NCBI RefSeq assembly: GCF_021462225.1 | Contig: NC_061797.1 | Coordinates: 28,357,093 to 28,421,092, forward strand | Length of the DNA: 64,000 bases | Reading direction: 5' to 3' | DNA from: Girardinichthys multiradiatus | Lineage: Eukaryota > Chordata > Actinopteri > Cyprinodontiformes > Goodeidae | Part shown: piece after piece, positions 10,154 through 21,200 of the stretch | How positions within the stretch are numbered: position 1 is the stretch's first letter | Layout of the letters: each line of letters begins with the position of its first letter | The notes under the pieces: model-generated | Databases searched by the model: none | The model's input: the letters and a program-made list of their open reading frames with translations, nothing else | What the model was told of the DNA's origin: nothing | Translations under genes and position numbers: made by a program

Positions 10154-10281
10154 GATTGGGGTTTTGAGTGATGAACCAGGCTGGGAGTTTTAAAGGCCTC
10201 AGGAATCTTTTGCAGGTGTTTAGAGTTAACTCGTTGATTCAGATGATTAGGTTCATAGCTCGTTTAGAGACCCTTTTATTG

Positions 10282-10481
10282 ATATGCTAATTTTGTGAGA
10301 TAGGAATTTTGGGTTTTCATGAGCTGTATGCCAAAATCATCCCTATTAAGACAATAAAAGACCTGAAATATTTCAGTTAGTGTGCAATGAATCTAAAATA
10401 TATGAATGTTAAATTTTCATCATGACCTTATGGAAAATAATGAACTTTATCACAATATGCTAATATTTTGAGAAGGACCTG
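10282..10481 (-). repeat. Right 200-bp terminal inverted repeat of the Tc1-like element
   Basis: Inverted partner of 8873-9072. It lies upstream of the transposase start and so probably also contains its promoter. Confidence 0.95.
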
Positions 10482-10483
10482 TA

Positions 10484-10734
10484 TAAATAGTATAAAAACT
10501 AGAGGATAGCCAGAGGAATTTGATGAGATTTGGAGGCCTTTGGTGCACCATCTTGAACGTGAGTATGACAGTAGTATTCTGGCGTTAATATGTCCGTACA
10601 TCTACATGTGTGTGTTTTTTTAATATCCGTTTTGTGTTTTGCAACATAAAATATCTAAAAACAAAACACAAATATTAATAGTCATCTAGTTTTGCCACAA
10701 CATAAAGTAAAACATGAACCATTTACATTATCTT
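10484..10734. other. Non-coding flank
   Basis: AT-rich sequence between the Tc1-like transposon and a decayed SINE. Nothing recognised. Confidence 0.45.
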
Positions 10735-10945
10735 TATGGTGTGGCTGTGGCCACCAAGATCACCGGTGCCTTTTGGCAGTAGGAAGTTTGTGGGTTTAGT
10801 TCCAGCACCCCTTCTCCACCACATGTCCAAATGTCCCTGGGCAAGACACTGAGCCCAAAGTTGTTTACCAATCTGTGTATGACCATCTATAAGTGTGGAT
10901 GAGCGAATGTGACTTGTATTATAAAAAGCTCTCACCGTTCTCAGT
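10735..10945 (+). mobile_element. Decayed tRNA-type SINE, second family
   Basis: Shows a worn B-box region (TGGGTTTAGTTCCAGCAC), then CCACATGTCCAAATGTCC, GGGCAAGACACTGAGCCC, AAGTTG, GTGTGGATGAGCGAATGTGA and a tail AAAAAGCTCTC. This order matches a common fish SINE whose body encodes the phrase GGGCAAGACACTGAACCC. Many substitutions indicate an old copy. Boundaries are approximate and no target duplication is visible. Confidence 0.6.
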
Positions 10946-13858
10946 ACGACTATAAGCTCTTCATGAGTTCAGTCCATTTACCATGCTTACACAATGTCTT
11001 TGTGGTTGTTGTCTTTGAACGTTTTTGTTTCTTTTGAATAAAAGAACGAATGAGTGACTTTGATGTGTCGGCAGATATTTCACATCACCACATTTGCCTT
11101 TGATATAAAACTAGTAATGAAGTGGGTAGTGGTCAGGAAAAAAACAATAGGATAAAATACAATGAAAACTGTCACAAATAGTCATATTTATTAAGTCATG
11201 TATGTTGAACATGTGTCCCATCAGTTATCCATATTTTAAGATCTTCTATTCTCAGTAACTAAACAACATTCTAATATTTTAGAACAATATTTTAGATACC
11301 TGTAATGCAGATTTATGTGTGAAGTAATGGTTATAAAGTGTTGGAGATGAGGAACAATAGAGAATTTATTTTATGAAAATTCATAAATTATAAACAATGA
11401 ACACATTAACTAAATACTGTAAAAACCACTGAGCATGACACTTCTTCTATCCAACTAAGAGTGTGAGTTAAGATAAGCTCCTTCACAGTGAGGTAAAGTC
11501 TCTCCTCTACTAATCTCCTGAAACAGCGGCACAACACAGAAATGTTCATCTGAACGTCTGTGAAATACCTGTGAAATTAGCAAGAAGTGCTCGAGTCTCT
11601 GCACAGCACCTTTTCTTTGACACGACATGTGCCGGTGCATTAACTGGCCCATCTACCCTGCGACAGCTAAAATGGACGCCACATGGACACGGCGGCTGAA
11701 GAGGTAATACACCTCTTGTAAGAGATCAAATTGTCCTCAACACCCTTCCTCTCTTTATTACCCAGGCTCCTCCACTGGTGTTGGTGAGTGGCTTTATTGT
11801 GCAGCAGACAGTCCATCTCTCATTAGCTGCCAGTATGTGAAACAGTAAGAGCTCAAGATATTTTTTATGGCTAATCTAATAAATGATGCTGAAGACACAA
11901 AACCTTAGACCAGTGCGTAGACAGAGGGTTTGGGTCACAGGAGTAACACACATAGCACATAACTGAACAGTGATCTGTGTAACTGAGTATAGTAATATTT
12001 ATAATATTGTCTGAACATGTTTTTAAGTGTCTGCTACAATAAAATAGCTTGTTTGATGTTATTAAGCTGGGCAGAATTACATCATCCAGCTCGCATATGA
12101 TCACGGACATCACTTGTTCAGCTACTGGAAAGCAATGCTGCCATTTGCACCTCGACACTTGGCTTCTCCAATTACGACAGCAAAACTATCACTGCACACC
12201 TATATACCCTCACACATCACAGAGAGAACATACCGGTGACTGACACTCAGCATAGAGGCTCATTATCACCCTCCGCTGCCTGTGAGTGGCCTCCTGTCCT
12301 GAGCACCATGTGCAACGCTGGCTGTAAGCCACTGCAACTACTCTAATCTTATAGCCAAGGAGAAGGGGTGCTTATTGTCTCCTCCGGTTTATATCTGGCT
12401 GTTGGAGATGGACCTATTTCACAGTGTAGGAGCTGTTCTGTCATGAAGATAGGATCCATCAGAGGGAAGATCTGCCAGTCATAGCTGGCAGGAATAATTG
12501 CACTGAAAATCAATCCTAATACATTCCTAAAGGATTCCAGATTTTGATATGAACCATATGGGCAGTTGTCCAGGGCAACATTAAAGGGGACAGCACCAGC
12601 ATCACCACAAAAACATAATTTAATTATCTTTCATAAGTCTTATTTCATTCCTGCAAGGACCACCACTGATCCCAGGCCATATGTCAACTTAATTTCCAAG
12701 CAGGGAAGTAGTGTAGGTGTAGTGTTGTTCCTTTGACCTGGGAGAAACATGGACTGCTCAAACTCTCCCCACATTCCTACTCACTTACATACTTATATAG
12801 ACTGTAAATTGTGCATTAGTATACTAGATACATACATTCAACAAAGAAGGAATAGATTAAGTTGTAGGGTTGATTTTGTAGGTCCTCCTATTGGTGTTAA
12901 AGACACTCAAGGCAAAGATATTTCCTCATTAAGCAACCTCAGCTTTAGACAACTGTGATACTCATTGTTCTTCGCATCAAATATAAAGGTGCGCATTGAA
13001 AATTTGTTTATGTGAGATGGCAGATATTACAGCAATGTGTAATTGGTTGTGATTGTAAAAGAATGAAGGCTGTGAAAGACTAGATATTTATAAATTTTAA
13101 AAGCTAACCTAATCAAATTACATCAAAAGGAGCTTTAACACAAATGCACTTTATCAGTTTCAAGAGGTCATGCAACTTCTGTCTTGTATCTCTGACCCAT
13201 GACATGTGTGTGGCTAACCCTAACATAAGGGGCTGTGCTTTCCAAGCTAAGCTAGGCTCCGCTCCTCAGCCAGTCAGAAATGAAGCCAGGGCCAAAACCA
13301 AGTGAGGTGCTACATGTTTTAGCCTACATCCCAGACCACCAGAGAGCAAGAGAGATGAGGAGATATGTAGGAGATAAATCACTAAGTGCCTCACCTTGGG
13401 TCACCGATCACACCAAAGGCCGCCAGCAATCTCTACTTGAACCACAGCATTTGCTGCTTCAGGGCTTTGCTCTCTGGCCTTGCTATAAATCAGCATGCAC
13501 CATCTTACCCCTTCTCTCCATTTTTCTCTGTCCCCCCACTCCCATTCAAACACTGAAGTTGCAACATTACATTAAAACTGTAAAACTGAAAACAGGAACT
13601 CTACAAAATGAAATAAGATAGGAAAATACCAAAGCTGTAAGTTTCTGTGTATTTTGTAAAAGTAGAAACTAAATTATTTAACAACTTTCAAACAATTTAA
13701 ATATTAAACCTGAAGAGAAAACACACTATTACAACAGTGTGTTAAATTTACAAGCTGTGTCTGTGTTTGAAGCAATAACTGGCATAAGGGAACCTAAATC
13801 ATATAGCCTTCGCACAAATCCTTTTGGCATCAAATCATTTTGGAATTATAACTTAAAT
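10946..13858. other. Single-copy-looking DNA with three conserved-looking blocks
   Basis: No gene recognised. Blocks at about 11450-11720, 12050-12620 and 13200-13480 are more GC-balanced, repeat-free and rich in short motifs. They look like vertebrate conserved non-coding elements, but only a cross-species alignment could confirm this. The short open frames in them carry no domain. Confidence 0.4.
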
Positions 13859-13870
13859 ACATTTTTAAAT

Positions 13871-14039
13871 GGGCTGCACAGTGGTGCAGTTAGTAGCACT
13901 GTTGTAGGTGTGTGAATGAATGTGTGTTGCAATGGTGACCTGTCCAGGGTGTACCTCACCTCTCGCCCATAGACTGCTAGAGATAGGCACCAGCTTCCCC
14001 GCGACCCACTATGAAAGAAGTGGTAGAGACTGACTGACT
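13871..14039 (+). mobile_element. Internally deleted tRNA-type SINE
   Basis: Same family as 14801-15161. It has the same head (GGGCTGCACAGTGGTGCAG) and the same end (CCAGGGTGTACC, CTCTCGCCCATAGACTGC, then a GACTGACT tail), but about 190 bp of the middle, including the B box, is missing. It is flanked by an imperfect 12-bp duplication, ACATTTTTAAAT at 13859-13870 and ACGTTTTTAAAT at 14040-14051. The insertion is therefore real and the deletion arose before or after retroposition. Confidence 0.8.
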
Positions 14040-14051
14040 ACGTTTTTAAAT

Positions 14052-14778
14052 TGCTGTATGCTAAAATGCAGTATCAGAGAGTGAAATTACAATGGGTATA
14101 ACAGAAGTTTGCCTTTACTATGATCAAGATGTTGCAAGAGGGATATAAATCGTATAGTTGTACAAATATTAAGACATCTTTATAAACAAAAAAATACAAA
14201 GGTAAGAAAAGTCATTTAGCATTTTTATATAGTTATGAGTTAGATTGCAATTAAATAAAATCATCTGCATCAACAGATTGAGGACTGCTATGATATAAAA
14301 TATTATTTAGATGCAAATCTTTAAAACACATTCAAATGCATTTTCAAATCCACAGCATATTTACAGCAGTTCAAGCCAAATAAGATTTTATTAAAATGAT
14401 AAAAGTACAAGGATGCTACTTTGACAACTAAAAACACTTAAAATGTGTCACAACTTATACTACAACCACAGGGAATCACCTAAGTACTAACAGAAAGGAA
14501 ATCCCTTTTAAAGACAAGTCAAAAAATGAAAATTATTGATTTATGCATTTAATCAATATTTAATTCTTTATTGATAAAAATTACTTATGTCAGCAAACTT
14601 GTGAATTATATTTTAATCATTATTTACATTTTTGCCTTTTTCTACACTTTTCATTGTTTTCTTTTAACTCTTAGTATGATAAAGTTTTTATTTAAGTTCA
14701 ATTTAAGAGATAGTGTTAGAATTTAAATCTGGCCTCAGGTTAAATTTTGTATTTCCAATGTGTTCCAATTTTGGACAA
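14052..14778. other. AT-rich non-coding DNA
   Basis: Very AT-rich, with stops in all frames. No repeat family or gene recognised. Confidence 0.5.
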
Positions 14779-14800
14779 ACTAAACAAAATATATATATAT

Positions 14801-15161
14801 AGGGCTGCATGGTGGTGCAGTTGGTAGCACTGTTGCCTTGCAGTAAGAAGGTCCTGGGTTCAATTCCCAGCCTGGGGTCTTTCTGCATGGAGTTTACATG
14901 TTCTCCCCGTGCATGTGTGGGTTCTCACCGGGTACTCCGGCTTCCTCCCACAGTCCAAAGACATGCCTGTTAGGTTAATTGATCAATCTAAATTGCCCTT
15001 AGGTGTATGAATGAGTGTGTGCATGGTTGTTTGTGTGTTGCCCTGCGATGGACTGGCAACCTGTCCAGGGTGCACCCTGCCTCTCGCCCATAGACTGCTG
15101 GAGATGGGCACCAGCTCCCCCGTGACCCACTATGGAATAAGCGGTAGAAAATGACTGACTG
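14801..15161 (+). mobile_element. Near-complete tRNA-type fish SINE with target duplication
   Basis: About 360 bp. The tRNA-like head holds an A-box-like GTGCAGTTGGTAGCACTG and a B box GGTTCAATTCC. The body contains CATGTTCTCC, GGGTACTCCGGCTTCCTCCC, TTAGGTTAATTG, CTGTCCAGGGTGCACC and CTCTCGCCCATAGACTGC, and the tail is ATGACTGACTGACT. It is bounded by a perfect 15-bp duplication ACTAAACAAAATATA (14779-14793 and 15162-15176), diagnostic of LINE-driven insertion. The family resembles Mermaid or V-SINE-like fish elements; the exact name is uncertain. The short minus-strand frames across it are not genes. Confidence 0.88.
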
Positions 15162-15176
15162 ACTAAACAAAATATA

Positions 15177-16438
15177 AAAATAACACGCTTTTTTTTGTTT
15201 GTTTGCCAAACCTTACCAACAGTGAACATGAAGTTGCTGATGAAGTGTAAATTTAGGAAAATTAAGGAAATATAAATAAAGCAGAAGCTGTTCTCAAAAC
15301 TGGACATGCTCAGAACCTTTAATTAAAATGTTCTGATAATTTCATCTACAATATCAGACTTAAGCTATCTAAATCCTAAAATATCATGAATAGCTTTCAC
15401 CACATGTTTATTTCCCTTTTTAAACTAGAAAAATCCAAGTTAGGGAATAAAAGAAAGATCTTGATTTAAAATAAAAAAAGGTATCACACGTTAAAGGGGA
15501 AATATTACTTTGAGAGCAGGTTGCAAGGAAATACTGTTTGTCTCCAGCCTGTCCTGTCCAGAAGACAGTATGTCAGGCATGTGTTGCCTTGACTGTGACT
15601 GTTCTCCTTCTTTCTCTCTTTCCTCCCTCTCTCTTCAGGTGACATAATGGCAGCAGACCAGGTCTTGATGGAGGTAACATGGGAGTAATAAAGAGCCTGA
15701 TGGGAGCAGTATGGGGGTGTCACATGTATGGCATTGGAGCATTGCCAAAGATCAGCAGGCTACAGAGCTGCAGGAGAATGCTTTTACAGTGAAGGAATGC
15801 TGCAGGTGATACATACAATTACATGACATGTGGAACCCCTGACAGGCTGACACTCACAGATTGCACTCATGTTGGCATGTGTATGCATGTGTGTGTGTAA
15901 GTGTCTGTACAAGTTAGGCCTGGAACGCAAGCAGAATGGAAGAAAAACAAGCCAGGAATATAAAAAATAAAAATAAATAAAATGCATTGAAAAATCAGCA
16001 TCCTATTAGCAGCAGAAAATCAACTGTCTCACTCGTGAAAGAAACTGTCTTTGCCATTTAGGATGAGTCCTTACAACTATCAGAACACTTGAAGAGGCAG
16101 AATAAAGAATTTTAAGAGAGAGAAAATACTGTGGCGCAGTCCGCCTTCAAATATATTCATGATAGAGAGAAAAAAGGAGGTTAAGAAAGTGACAAGGAGG
16201 GGGAGAGGCAAGTAAGCAAGAATAATTTAACTTCTTCTAATAACCTGATGTGATCACAATAGCCTGGTTGGCTGCCTTATTTCATGGAATATTAAATTCA
16301 AATGTGACTGAAAAGAAGGACAGAGCAGAAAAGGGGGGATGGGACATAATATTGTCTCACTAACGCCTCTGCAAGCATTCACTGACCAGACAGACTATGG
16401 GAGCAAACAAACCAACAGTTTTTGGTTACATCTTCCTT
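15177..16438. other. Single-copy-looking non-coding DNA
   Basis: No gene recognised. A long pyrimidine tract ending in CAG at 15638, followed by a GAG/GTAACA donor at 15673-15674, could define a 35-bp exon, but such pairs are common by chance. The remainder has no clear signal. Confidence 0.4.
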
Positions 16439-16758
16439 TTGTGTGTGTGTGTGTGTGTGTGTTCCTGTCTTGGCATCACAGTGAGAACCATTTTCCCGAT
16501 TTCACCATCTAATTGAGGACCATTTGTACCAAAGTGAGGACATTTTGCTGGTCCTCACGACCTATTTTGCTAACGGTTAGGTTTAGGACTAAGGTGTGAA
16601 TTGAGTTTAGGTTCAGGTTAGGGTTAGGCATGCACTGGTAATAGTTAGGTTTAGGGTTATTGTCAGGGTTAGGGCATAGAAAGGGTTGAAAATGATTGAA
16701 AATCAATGGAAGTCAATGGGAGTCAACACATGGTCCTCACTACATATAGCAAAACAAG

Positions 16759-16796
<38 letters not shown>
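16439..16796. repeat. GT-flanked TTAGGG-like fish repeat
   Basis: A dispersed repeat bracketed by two (GT)n runs (16439-16461 and 16762-16796). Between them are GTGAGGAC and GGTCCTCAC inverted motifs near 16534 and 16550 and again near 16732. There is also a stretch (16570-16680) rich in GGTTAGG and TTAGGGTTAGG units resembling degenerate telomere repeats. The GGTCCTCAC plus TTAGGG combination is a familiar pattern in fish introns. It is not a coding region. Confidence 0.7.
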
Positions 16797-16797
<1 letters not shown>

Positions 16798-18786
16798 ATA
16801 CCTGTACTTTTTAGATATGATAGCTATTTGGCATATGAATATTTTCATGAATTTACAAACCCTATCAGAATCTTAAAATAACCCTTTTAAACCATTCTTT
16901 TTTTTTGTTTTGTAAATAACATTGAAACACTAACTTACGGTTTTAGGTAAGAATATATTAACTGTTTATTATGAACACATGTAGTCCAAAAGAACTACTA
17001 ACATAGCTTGTTTAAAGATTTTTTTTAATCCAACTAGAACAGGACATAGATTTTCTTCTTTTTAAGTGTAAGGTCAATGTTTATGAAGGGTTGGTTTGAA
17101 AGTGCAGCTAAAACATTTGCTTCTCTTTCCTAAATAAAGGAAAGCATGTGATCAAGACAGCTTAATTTACTGAAACAAGAATTGTTACATGTTATAGAAG
17201 GAAATGATATGTCAGAAGGTAAATTCATTCATCAAATTAACAAGCAATATAATACAGACTCATATTGGCAGAAGAGTGAAATGTCTGAACACACTTCACC
17301 ATTTACACTCATATGCCAACGAAATGCCTTTGAATTTTATGTCAATAAAGCTGTTTTAAACAAATCAGATTTTATAATCAGATTATGATCAAGTAATTAT
17401 TGGGATGTTTCAGAATATCTGATGTCAAGATATAAAAACAATAAACTGATTTTGTTTCTTTCTTTTAGCTGATAAATAACATGTTTTGCTGGAGCTACAA
17501 TCAATGTGCATTCATCTAAACACTTTTCAGAGCGGAGAATGCTGCCTAAACTTGGTTGGATGTAATGCAGATCATTTCTGTGGCACAAACTTTACCAAGA
17601 AGTCAACTTAAACTTATATAGCTTTTTGAAATAGTGTTGTGTATTTTCTTTACTAAGATGATTGCTGTTATTGAATGTGCCATGCTCTCATGTGATTTTA
17701 CATCTTAGACTAGTTATTTTCTAAATTCAAACTAAACATTCCACTCTGTTAAAAGCTAGTATAGAATAAAATGACTTCCAAATAGATAGAGCCCTTGTTT
17801 ATTTGATAAAGTTTCCAAAATTAGGCTTCTTTATCTACACCTAGAGAGTATACAGGTAAAAAATCATTGTAGTGCTATAAGAAGAATATTTCTCTCTTTA
17901 TTAAACTTTAAAGACGTTTTATTGCAGAATAAATCTACCTCTAACTAGACAGCAGTGATTTAAAGGCAGCGTGACATTACGGACAAGAAGGTAAACCACA
18001 CTCATTCTGTCACCGTTTTACAAAACACAGGAAGTGGAGGAACAAGAACAAAGAAGAACAAAGAAGAACAGAAAATACACAAAGTCACTCTAAATTAAAC
18101 CCAGCAGAATACTTAAAATAATTTATTTTACCATGAAAAAGCTGGACTTGTTACACCTCATTTTGCCATTGTATCTCAAATACTTCGTCTGTAGTTTTAT
18201 AACGCCTCATCATCGGGCAAAACCCCGCTGCACTGTGATGCTGAGAGGAAATGAAGTTGGAAGGCAAACTCATCATTAGTTTTTGGATGAAATCAGATAA
18301 GACCGAGTGTTCAAGCATCGTTATCCAGACTGGGCTTTTATGAGCAAACACCGTCTCTCTGTATGGGATGCATAATAAGCACCTCCACCCTCTGGGAGCG
18401 TGCAGACATCATTGTGGCTGCGGTGTGTTGTGATAAACCTCTTCTATCAGAGTGTATCTACATTAGTCATCAGCTCTCCAGGTGTAATAACGGAACAGGA
18501 CACCACTTCACCTGCATCAAAGGAAAACCCTCAAGAGCAATAATGAAAAAGAATGTGGCAGTGTTTCAGCTTGGCAATTACATGCATTCCATATTAGGGC
18601 ATTAGGGCAGTTCTCATACACTAGTAAAGTCATATGGAGCATCACGTCTTGCCAAAGACACACGGAGATATACCACAAACATCAAAAGTAATTCCGATTC
18701 CACCTTCTTATGTGTACATGTTCAGTAATGAAGATCAGTATAACTCAACTAAAAGATCTCTAAACACCATCCGGTGTCAGGATGAG

Positions 18787-18823
<37 letters not shown>

Positions 18824-19564
18824 TATACACCAAACGTACACCACAGCTTAATGTTTTAGTCATCATAGCAAAGGACGGCTACTTTAAGGAATCTAAAATA
18901 TAAAACATGATTAAAGTTATTTTACAAAATGTTTTGTTTGCTAGATAATTCCATATGTGTTCATTCACAGTTTTGATGCCTTCAGTGAGAATCTACATAC
19001 AATGGAAATAGTCATGAACATATAGAAAACCATTACATATATGCCGACCAACTACAGTAGTAAAATGGTAAAGCATTCATTTGTCATGAATTAAATTTTA
19101 TTAAAGTTACTGGTGTTTATTCTGTAATAAGGACTTTTATGTTCAGATAGTCCTCTCAGTTCTAGCATTGAACCAGGCTCTATTAATTCTAAAGAAACAG
19201 GGAAAAACAGACATAAGTATCCCAACTTTTCTCATTAAAAGTATGTGTCACCTGTTCCCTGTGTCCTCCACTCTGAACTCCAACTTCAACTCTACTGTGA
19301 CTCTCTCCAGTGCTCCGGAGGGGGAAAAAAAAGATGAAGTCAGTAAGAGAGTCAGGGGGATGGGGACCAGAAGAAAACTGATTGACCTGAACCAAGACAG
19401 CTTTCACCTTCTGCTGCAGATTTTTTCCCCAGCTTCCTCTATATTACGCTTCAAATGAGTTGAGTTCTTCATGACGAGGTCTACAAAAATTAACCTTCAA
19501 TTTTCACAACTGTAAAATTTTTGTCTGATATTAACAAGAAGTCTGTGACAAGTTGAACCATGTA
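16797..19564. other. Single-copy-looking DNA with a strong conserved-looking block
   Basis: No gene supported. The block 18130-18610 is GC-balanced and repeat-free and contains clustered motifs, suggesting a conserved regulatory element. A decameric AAGAACAAAG-type tandem repeat lies at about 18045-18072 and a (TA)n run at 18788-18815. Confidence 0.4.
18788..18815. repeat. (TA)n microsatellite
   Basis: Uninterrupted TA dinucleotides followed by a short CACACACG stretch. Confidence 0.95.
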
Positions 19565-20039
19565 TACAGTGTCTTGCAAAGAGTATTTCTACCCCTTGAA
19601 CATGTTCACTTCTTCACGTTACAACCACAAACTCCAGTGACATTTGTTTGAAATTAGATAAACCAACGGAGAGCAGTGTGAAATTGTGAAATATATGGAA
19701 ATTATACATGTTCACTATAATATATCTGGAAAGTGGGGCATGCATTTGTTTCTGCTTTGCGAAGTAAATCAAGCTCAGTCAGGTTGTATTGAGAGTGCCT
19801 ATGAAAATCTACTTTTTAGTTTTGCTGCCGATTCTCAATTAGATTGAGGTCTGGAATTTGACTGGGTTGTTTTGACACATGTATTTTGATCAATGCCAGT
19901 CCATTGAAGCTCTTGTTGTATGTTTATGGTTGCTGTCCTCTTTGAAAAAGAACCTCGGCCCAGTCTTTTACAGCCTCTGAAAGATTTTCTTCCAGGATAG
20001 CCTTGTATTCAGCTCCATCTTCCTATCAGTTCCAACCAC

Positions 20040-20246
20040 TCCTACTCATCTTCTTCCACTTATCTGGGACCGAATCGCGGGGGTAGCAGTCTCAGCAGAG
20101 ACGCCCAGACGTCCCTCTCCCCAGACATCTCCTCCAGTGCCTCTGGGGGAGCCCAAAGCATTTCCAGGCCGAGAGACATGGTCCCTCCAGTGTGGCCTGG
20201 GCTGGCCTTTGAGTCTCCTCCCTGTAAGATGTGCCTGAAACAAAAT
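20040..20246 (-). mobile_element. LINE 3' end, C-terminal tail of a reverse-transcriptase ORF
   Basis: On the minus strand the sequence encodes a tail corresponding to GRPRTRWRDY...GIPPEELEE...WASLLRLLPPR of fish non-LTR retrotransposons. Here it is broken across frames and ends LLRLLPPRFGPR then stop at about 20061. It is followed by the typical ATAAGTGGAAGAAGATGAG 3' end. It is heavily 5'-truncated, as LINE copies usually are. The subfamily (L2/CR1-like or other) is not resolved. Confidence 0.7.
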
Positions 20247-20984
20247 CCAAAGTTGGATACAATGACTCGTTTGTTGCCTTCCCAAGGCTGGGAACAACAA
20301 TATTTTCTGCACACAGTTGTGAAGCTGATATGTAATACTCCTTTACTGAGTCAGTAGCTAGCTTCCACAGTGCAATGGCCACTCCCTTCCTTAAGGGCAG
20401 ACGTTTAAGATTTGATCAGACATCCTGAAGTTCTGCAACCTCAGCGAGTTTGTGAAACCAGGAACAATAACATTCCGCCATTGCTTGGCTAAACACTCAG
20501 ATGGACTTTCTGCAGCAATAAATTTGCAACAGCAACATATTACAATAAGTAATACCTTCAACCATTAAATCATTGTACACTGGGTTTATTGTGTTTATTA
20601 AATGACCACTATAGCAAGCTAGCATTAGTTACCATTAGCTTAACCTGACACGTTGTCTAGCTTCCCACACTTTCCTGTACCTGTTCAAGGTGTTAAGTCT
20701 TGCCGCTTTTCTCTGGCTCTCTTCTTTTACTTGGAGTCTGACAAAAAGCTTAGCCTGAGCAGCAAGTTTGCCGTTGCTTCCATGTACGCCTTTGATGCGT
20801 TGTGTTTGAGTTGCATACAAATCATGTTACTTTTCGGACTCTGGATCAGCCTTGCTATGACCACCCCACCCACATTGAGGTGGTACTCCACTGTAATGGA
20901 AAACGACCCGAACTATGCTGAGTCAAGTAGAGCCGAGTTGGGGCTAATGGAAAATGGCTATTGGCTGCTTCTGAGATAAATGTT
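20247..20984. other. Unassigned insert within the Tc1 relic
   Basis: Moderately GC-rich DNA between the LINE fragment and the rest of the Tc1 relic. The stretch 20860-20960 contains GGTACTCCACTGTAATGG, GAGTCAAGTAGAGCCGAGT and AATGGAAAATGGCT, which resembles one end of a hAT-type MITE common in fish. The short open frame at 20653-20979 has no recognisable domain. Confidence 0.4.
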
Positions 20985-21200
20985 ATCCTTGCCTATCAGT
21001 TTAGGTGGACAGTGATGTCTTGCTAGGTTTGCAGTTCAGTCACATTCTTTCCCTTTTCAAATGATGGATTGAACAGTGCTCTGTGAGATGTTTAAAGCCT
21101 CAGATAATGTTTTGTAATCTAAGCCTGCTTTTAACTTCTAAACAACTTTCTCTGTGGGCTTTTTGGTGTTTCTTGGTTGTGATGGTGCTGTTTGTTCAAA

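Larger units (their letters stand above)
8873..10481 (-). mobile_element. Complete Tc1-like transposon, apparently intact
   Basis: 1609 bp flanked by TA on both sides (8871-8872 and 10482-10483), the target duplication of Tc1/mariner insertion. The terminal inverted repeats are 200 bp each (8873-9072 and 10282-10481) and differ at about four positions. Each repeat carries two related inner motifs, an outer TCAAAATATTAGCATATT and an inner TCACAAAATTAGCATAT. This resembles the IR/DR layout in which transposase binds paired direct repeats. One uninterrupted transposase gene lies between them on the minus strand. Near-identical ends and an open gene indicate a young copy. Confidence 0.95.
19567..21200 (-). 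mobile_element. Split, truncated Tc1-like transposon relic
   Basis: The left end CAGTGTCTTGCAAAGAGTAT follows TA at 19565-19566 and is the terminal repeat of a common fish Tc1 family. The rest of the terminal region and the 3' half of the transposase continue to about 20037. The 5' half of the transposase reappears at about 20985-21200. Between them the middle of the element is replaced by a LINE fragment (20040-20246) and unassigned DNA. The right terminal repeat is missing. This is a much older insertion than the copy at 8873. Confidence 0.8.
19760..21200 (-). pseudogene. Interrupted Tc1-like transposase pseudogene
   Basis: Read on the minus strand, 20985-21200 encodes a decayed N-terminal helix-turn-helix (ALNISQSTVQSII after KPTEKVV) with in-frame stops. 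19760-20037 encodes the C-terminal catalytic part with NPSQIPDLNLIEN, in which the final glutamate of the DDE triad survives and the preceding proline has changed to leucine. The middle third, with the first catalytic aspartate, is absent and replaced by other sequence. It cannot make a functional enzyme. Confidence 0.75.

Noticed and set aside
9346..10193. Several frames overlapping the transposase on both strands
   Set aside because: Shadows of the 334-aa Tc1-like transposase.
14803..14900. tRNA-like A and B boxes suggesting a tRNA gene
   Set aside because: They belong to the head of a SINE. The cloverleaf is not complete, and the unit continues into a SINE body and tail with a 15-bp target duplication.
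15639..15673. 35-bp segment between a strong acceptor and a GAG/GTAACA donor
   Set aside because: The acceptor strength comes from a simple CT-rich tract, the segment is too short to judge, and no neighbouring exon was found.
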